Part shown: positions 30,730-34,069 of the stretch, piece after piece
How positions within the stretch are numbered: position 1 is the stretch's first letter
Layout: every line of letters begins with the position of its first letter
Source of the DNA: Bdellovibrio sp.
GTDB lineage: Bacteria; Bdellovibrionota; Bdellovibrionia; Bdellovibrionales; Bdellovibrionaceae
Assembly (NCBI GenBank): GCA_014376935.1
Contig: JACMQO010000187.1
Location: forward strand, 1 to 34,069
Direction: 5' to 3'
Length of the DNA: 34,069 nt
Made by a program: the position numbers and the translations under genes
The notes under the pieces: generated by a model
Database searches by the model: none
The model's input: only the letters and a program-made list of their open reading frames with translations
What the model was told of the DNA's origin: nothing

Positions 30730-33006
30730 ATGAACTACCAGCAGAATACGAAGGCTCTGATTCTGACTTTTCTTCTCGTTTTTCAGGCTTCAACCGCCCA
30801 TGCGATTTGGCCCTTCGACAGCGAAGCCGACAAAGCCGCAGTCACGGCGTCGAATGAAAAAATTGAAAAAAAACTGCAACAAAAAGAACTGACTGTTTCG
30901 ACCCGCTATTTCGCACGCGGCCCGTCGTACACACCTGGCCAAAAATGGAGCGAATCTGTTTTCGAAAGTCAGTTGCAAAAGCAGAATTACCGCATCCGCG
31001 AAGGCGCTCAGAGCTTATTAACTGGCGATGCGAAGAAAATAGATGAACGCGAGTGCAAATCGTTCATCCCTTCCGAACAGCAAAGTTTCTTTGAAACACA
31101 AAAAGTAAGCTGCTGGGTCTGGCAAACTCATGAATCTGAAAATTATTTAGTCGTCATTTCTGCAGAAAACATCGTCTTAGGAACCTTCAAAGGTTTACCT
31201 TGGAAAATCGACTGGCATGCCGCATTGGATCCGAATTTGGTCGCGCAATTTCGTGGCAAAGAGCCCATCATGCAAAGTGATCACAAGATCTCTGACTTTC
31301 CGGTCAACTGTTTGAACGCCGTTATGGCTATCGAAGACAATGATTTCTTAGACCACTCGGGCGTCAGTTACACAGGCATGGGCCGCGCCTTCGTAAAAAA
31401 TATTATCAAACTTCGCGCCGCCCAAGGCGGAAGTACGATCACCCAACAGCTTGTAAAAAATTATTTTTTAACTCCTGAAAAAACGTTAAAAAGAAAATTA
31501 AAAGAATTCTATTTGGCGATCAAAGTTGAATCTGAATGGAGTAAAGACGAAATTTTAGAAACGTACTTGAACATTATCTACATGGGGCAATATGGCGCCT
31601 TTCAAGTTCATGGTTTCGGGTCAGCCGCTCAAGTTTATTACGGTAAATCCATTCAAGATTTATCTTTACCTGAATGCGCCCTATTAGCCGCGATCATTAA
31701 CAACCCATCGCAAAATAATCCATGGAAGAAAGCTGAAAAAGCTTTAGGCCGTAGAAATTTAGTTCTTTCTAAAATGAACGAACTTAAATTAATTTCACCA
31801 GAAGAATTTGAATCGGCTAAGGCATCGCCACTACCGATTCAACCCACCGCAAAAGCATCTGAAACGGCTCCGTACTTCTTTGATGCCGTTCGAAAACAAA
31901 TGGCGCAATTAAATATTCCGATCGAGGGCGCCAGCATCGTGACTAGCCTTGATTTAGATGCGCAAGCTCGTGCGCAAAAATCATTACTGGCCCAAATCAG
32001 CGCCTTAGAATTAAGTCGTAAAAATATACAAACAAATAAAGAAAAAGGATTTCGCTTAGAAGGTTTAGTGCTTTCTTCCGAAAATGCGACGGGCTTAGTG
32101 AATGTTGTGGTGGGTGGTCAAAGTTACCGTCAAACCCAATTCAATCGCGCCGTTGAAAGTCATCGTCAAATTGGTTCCTTGGTAAAACCGTTCGTTTATT
32201 TAACGGCACTTCTTTACGGCTACGAAGGAACGACGGACGTAAATCCGTTAACACTGATTCAAGACGAAAGATTTGAATGGAAGTACGACAAGAAAAAGTG
32301 GGCGCCAGATAATTACGAAAAAACATTCAACGGAGAAATTCCTTTGTATTTCGGCTTGGCGCACAGTTTAAATGCCGCAACGGCGCAACTGGCAATGAAA
32401 ACCGGAATTCATAAGGTCATCGACACGGCTCAAAAAATGGGTTTCACATCAAAAATGGACGAAGTGCCTTCAACAAGCCTTGGGGCCACTCAACACTATC
32501 CCCTTGAACTTTTGCAAGCTTATCAAACGCTGGGTTCACTGGGTGAATTCACGCCGATTTCTTTCATCGAAAAAATTGAAGATCGCGATGGAAAAGTAGT
32601 TTACGAACACCAACCAAAAAAAGAATTCAAAGTAGATCAAACGGCGGTCGAAGTTTTAGTTGGTATGATGCAAGAAACGTTAAAGACCGGAACAGCCCAA
32701 GCTTCTAAAGCTTTAGGTTGGCTCCAACCTTCGGGCGGTAAAACCGGTACAACTTCAGACAACAAAGATGCGTGGTTTGCGGGTTTCACCCCGCACCAAA
32801 CGACCATCACATGGCTAGGTTACGATCAAAGTTTATCCAGTAAATTAACCGGTGCCAGCGGGCCTGTTCCGATTTGGGTTCAGTTTATGAAGGGTTACGA
32901 CCAAACATGGCCGGCCGATGATTTTAAATGGACCGACAAGGTCGAAAAAAGAAAAGTAAATTTATTTAAAACAGAAAAAGAAACAGAGTTTATTTTTAAA
33001 AAATAA
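30730..33006 (+). CDS. PBP1b-like bifunctional peptidoglycan synthase (glycosyltransferase/transpeptidase)
   Basis: About 758 residues from ATG 30730; in-frame ATGs at 30721 and 30679 are alternatives, none with a clear ribosome site. The N-terminus is a signal-like helix ending in STAHA, not the usual cytoplasmic tail plus membrane anchor. A UB2H-like region follows (about 50-180, FARGPSYTPGQKWSE). The GT51 domain has the catalytic IEDNDFLDHSG, GGSTITQQLVKNYF and LNIIYMGQYGAFQVHG. The transpeptidase has S-L-V-K in RQIGSLVKP (like E. coli PBP1b RSIGSLAKP) and KTGT in GGKTGTTSDNKDAW. It polymerises and cross-links peptidoglycan. It is divergent from the DUF507 operon and convergent with the MBL-fold gene. 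Confidence 0.85.
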   Translation: MNYQQNTKALILTFLLVFQASTAHAIWPFDSEADKAAVTASNEKIEKKLQQKELTVSTRYFARGPSYTPGQKWSESVFESQLQKQNYRIREGAQSLLTGDAKKIDERECKSFIPSEQQSFFETQKVSCWVWQTHESENYLVVISAENIVLGTFKGLPWKIDWHAALDPNLVAQFRGKEPIMQSDHKISDFPVNCLNAVMAIEDNDFLDHSGVSYTGMGRAFVKNIIKLRAAQGGSTITQQLVKNYFLTPEKTLKRKLKEFYLAIKVESEWSKDEILETYLNIIYMGQYGAFQVHGFGSAAQVYYGKSIQDLSLPECALLAAIINNPSQNNPWKKAEKALGRRNLVLSKMNELKLISPEEFESAKASPLPIQPTAKASETAPYFFDAVRKQMAQLNIPIEGASIVTSLDLDAQARAQKSLLAQISALELSRKNIQTNKEKGFRLEGLVLSSENATGLVNVVVGGQSYRQTQFNRAVESHRQIGSLVKPFVYLTALLYGYEGTTDVNPLTLIQDERFEWKYDKKKWAPDNYEKTFNGEIPLYFGLAHSLNAATAQLAMKTGIHKVIDTAQKMGFTSKMDEVPSTSLGATQHYPLELLQAYQTLGSLGEFTPISFIEKIEDRDGKVVYEHQPKKEFKVDQTAVEVLVGMMQETLKTGTAQASKALGWLQPSGGKTGTTSDNKDAWFAGFTPHQTTITWLGYDQSLSSKLTGASGPVPIWVQFMKGYDQTWPADDFKWTDKVEKRKVNLFKTEKETEFIFKK

Positions 33007-33015
33007 AGCAGGGAA

Positions 33016-33978
33016 CTAAAGCTTAACGATCTGCCCTTCGAAAGCATAATCCCATTTAAACTCGGGATTTTTTGCCAGCATAAAGAATTGCTTTTTTAAG
33101 ATTTGTTCCGCTTCTTCCTTATTGTGCCAAATTTTCTGAAGATCAGCAGAAGGATCATGGTGAGCAAAAAGAATTTGTTGAACACCAAAATTGTAAGCAA
33201 CTTCAAAACCTCGATCGCAAGTTCCATGGCCCCACCCTTTGTGTTTTTCCATATCAGACTCCGAATACTGGGCGTCGAAGTAAAGTAAATTCGCATTTTT
33301 AAACAGACCTGCATCTAATCCAAGCTGGTCTGGCGTGCGACGGATGGCTTCATGATCGACCGCGTGCGCGTAAACCATATTATTTTTTTCAACCCGAAAT
33401 CCGTAACACAGATCGGGATGATCTAATTGAAATGCCGTCACATCAAACCCATTGATCACATGTTTTTCATGCGGAACAAGCGTATGAAACTGTATTTGTC
33501 CGGGTAAACTTTCATACGTCACAGGAAAAGTCGGCTTTTGAAACATGCTACGTACGATATTTTCGGTTTCAGGCTGCACAGAATAATAGTGAACTGTTTT
33601 GCCTTTCATAAAATGCGGACTAAAAAATGGAATTCCTAAAATATGATCGAAATGAAAATGCGACATTAATACGTGAAACTCGGTTTGAGTTTTCAACTGA
33701 CCACTTTGCTGAAGCTGATCATTTAAATTCTTTACGCCGCTACCCATATCAATGATCAGCGATTGGTTATGATCAGTCACTTCAACGCACGTTGTGGCAC
33801 TTCCGTACCCACCAACATAAGGCAAAGATTTTTTTCGAATAAAAGATTCAATATGCTCGGGCCCGCGGTGACCGTCTTTGAAAAATTCGTGCATCAATCT
33901 TTCAAAATGCTTCGCCCAATCATTTGTATTGAGCGAACTTGGTAATGAACCGCGTACGCCCCAAAAGTGAATATACAT
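33016..33978 (-). CDS. Metallo-beta-lactamase-fold hydrolase
   Basis: This encodes 320 residues. The metal-binding motif is HFHFDH, within LMSHFHFDHILGIPFF (about residues 106-121). The N-terminus has the typical IHFWGVRGSLPS, with YGSATTCVEV and IIDMGSG. The remaining ligands are provided by DHPDLCYGFRV, FDAQYSE and FAHHDPS. This subfamily is mostly annotated as phosphodiesterase or RNase Z-like, but substrate cannot be fixed from sequence. An insert between GVRGSLPS and the YGSAT strand carries the helical HFERLMHEFFKDGHRG segment. It is convergent with the PBP gene (9 bases apart) and no terminator is visible between them. Confidence 0.85.
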   Translation of the reverse strand: MYIHFWGVRGSLPSSLNTNDWAKHFERLMHEFFKDGHRGPEHIESFIRKKSLPYVGGYGSATTCVEVTDHNQSLIIDMGSGVKNLNDQLQQSGQLKTQTEFHVLMSHFHFDHILGIPFFSPHFMKGKTVHYYSVQPETENIVRSMFQKPTFPVTYESLPGQIQFHTLVPHEKHVINGFDVTAFQLDHPDLCYGFRVEKNNMVYAHAVDHEAIRRTPDQLGLDAGLFKNANLLYFDAQYSESDMEKHKGWGHGTCDRGFEVAYNFGVQQILFAHHDPSADLQKIWHNKEEAEQILKKQFFMLAKNPEFKWDYAFEGQIVKL

Positions 33979-34069
33979 TTGTTTATTTTTTCTTATCTTA
34001 GCGGCCGGGTCATCCTAGTTCAGAATAAATTAGACTAGACACTTATCGAGATTCGCGAATCGCCGCCCG

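Overview
The window looks like chromosomal DNA of a Bdellovibrionota bacterium, close to Bdellovibrio or Pseudobdellovibrio. This is inferred from gene content, not from a database match. The pointers are a TIGR02147-family regulator, many small secreted proteins and lipoproteins (one with the unusual F-Q-N-C lipobox), a complete polar-flagellum export operon carrying flhF and flhG, and A/T-leaning codon use. No tRNA, rRNA, CRISPR array, insertion sequence or integrase was seen.

Layout. Positions 1-304 hold the tail of one unidentified gene and the broken 3' end of a zinc-metallopeptidase-like gene. A secreted protein (305-928, -) and a LysR-type regulator (1046-1900, +) diverge from a region with an ATTGAT-N7-ATCAAT box. 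From 12841 down to 1995 on the minus strand runs one flagellar operon: fliL-fliM-fliN-fliO-fliP-fliQ-fliR-flhB-flhA-flhF-flhG-fliA. Its genes overlap or are closely spaced. It is preceded by a near-consensus sigma-54 promoter (12920-12934) and ends at a bidirectional hairpin terminator (1903-1930). The operon encodes the basal-body anchor FliL, the switch proteins FliM and FliN, the export gate (FliO/P/Q/R, FlhB, FlhA), the polar placement pair FlhF/FlhG, and the late flagellar sigma factor. One sigma-54 promoter would therefore feed the next regulatory tier. The 330-base gap upstream contains a 53-base, almost perfect hairpin.

From 13174 to 24418 is a mixed housekeeping and envelope region. 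It holds an inositol-monophosphatase-family protein, a SPOR-domain protein, a putative zincin lipoprotein coupled to a beta-barrel-like protein, and a PcrA/UvrD helicase followed by another envelope protein. It also holds a Phd/YefM antitoxin with a TGTACA-N5-TGTACA operator and a coupled 56-aa ORF, a lysine 2,3-aminomutase, a PQQ-dehydrogenase-like lipoprotein with a cytochrome c tail, and a lipoprotein. From 24677 to 27932 are a coiled-coil secreted protein, the TIGR02147 regulator and a lipoprotein.

On the minus strand from 30667 to 28048 a probable operon encodes two tandem DUF507 proteins, a GroES with a long histone-H1-like Lys/Ala-rich extension, and a porin-like outer-membrane protein. 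A strong sigma-70 promoter lies upstream and a G/C-rich terminator lies downstream. A PBP1b-like bifunctional peptidoglycan synthase (+) and a metallo-beta-lactamase-fold hydrolase (-) close the window.

The most unusual items are the H1-like/GroES fusion in its DUF507 operon, the departures from consensus in FlhF and FlhG, the YefM-type operon without a normal toxin, and the long hairpin upstream of the sigma-54 flagellar promoter.
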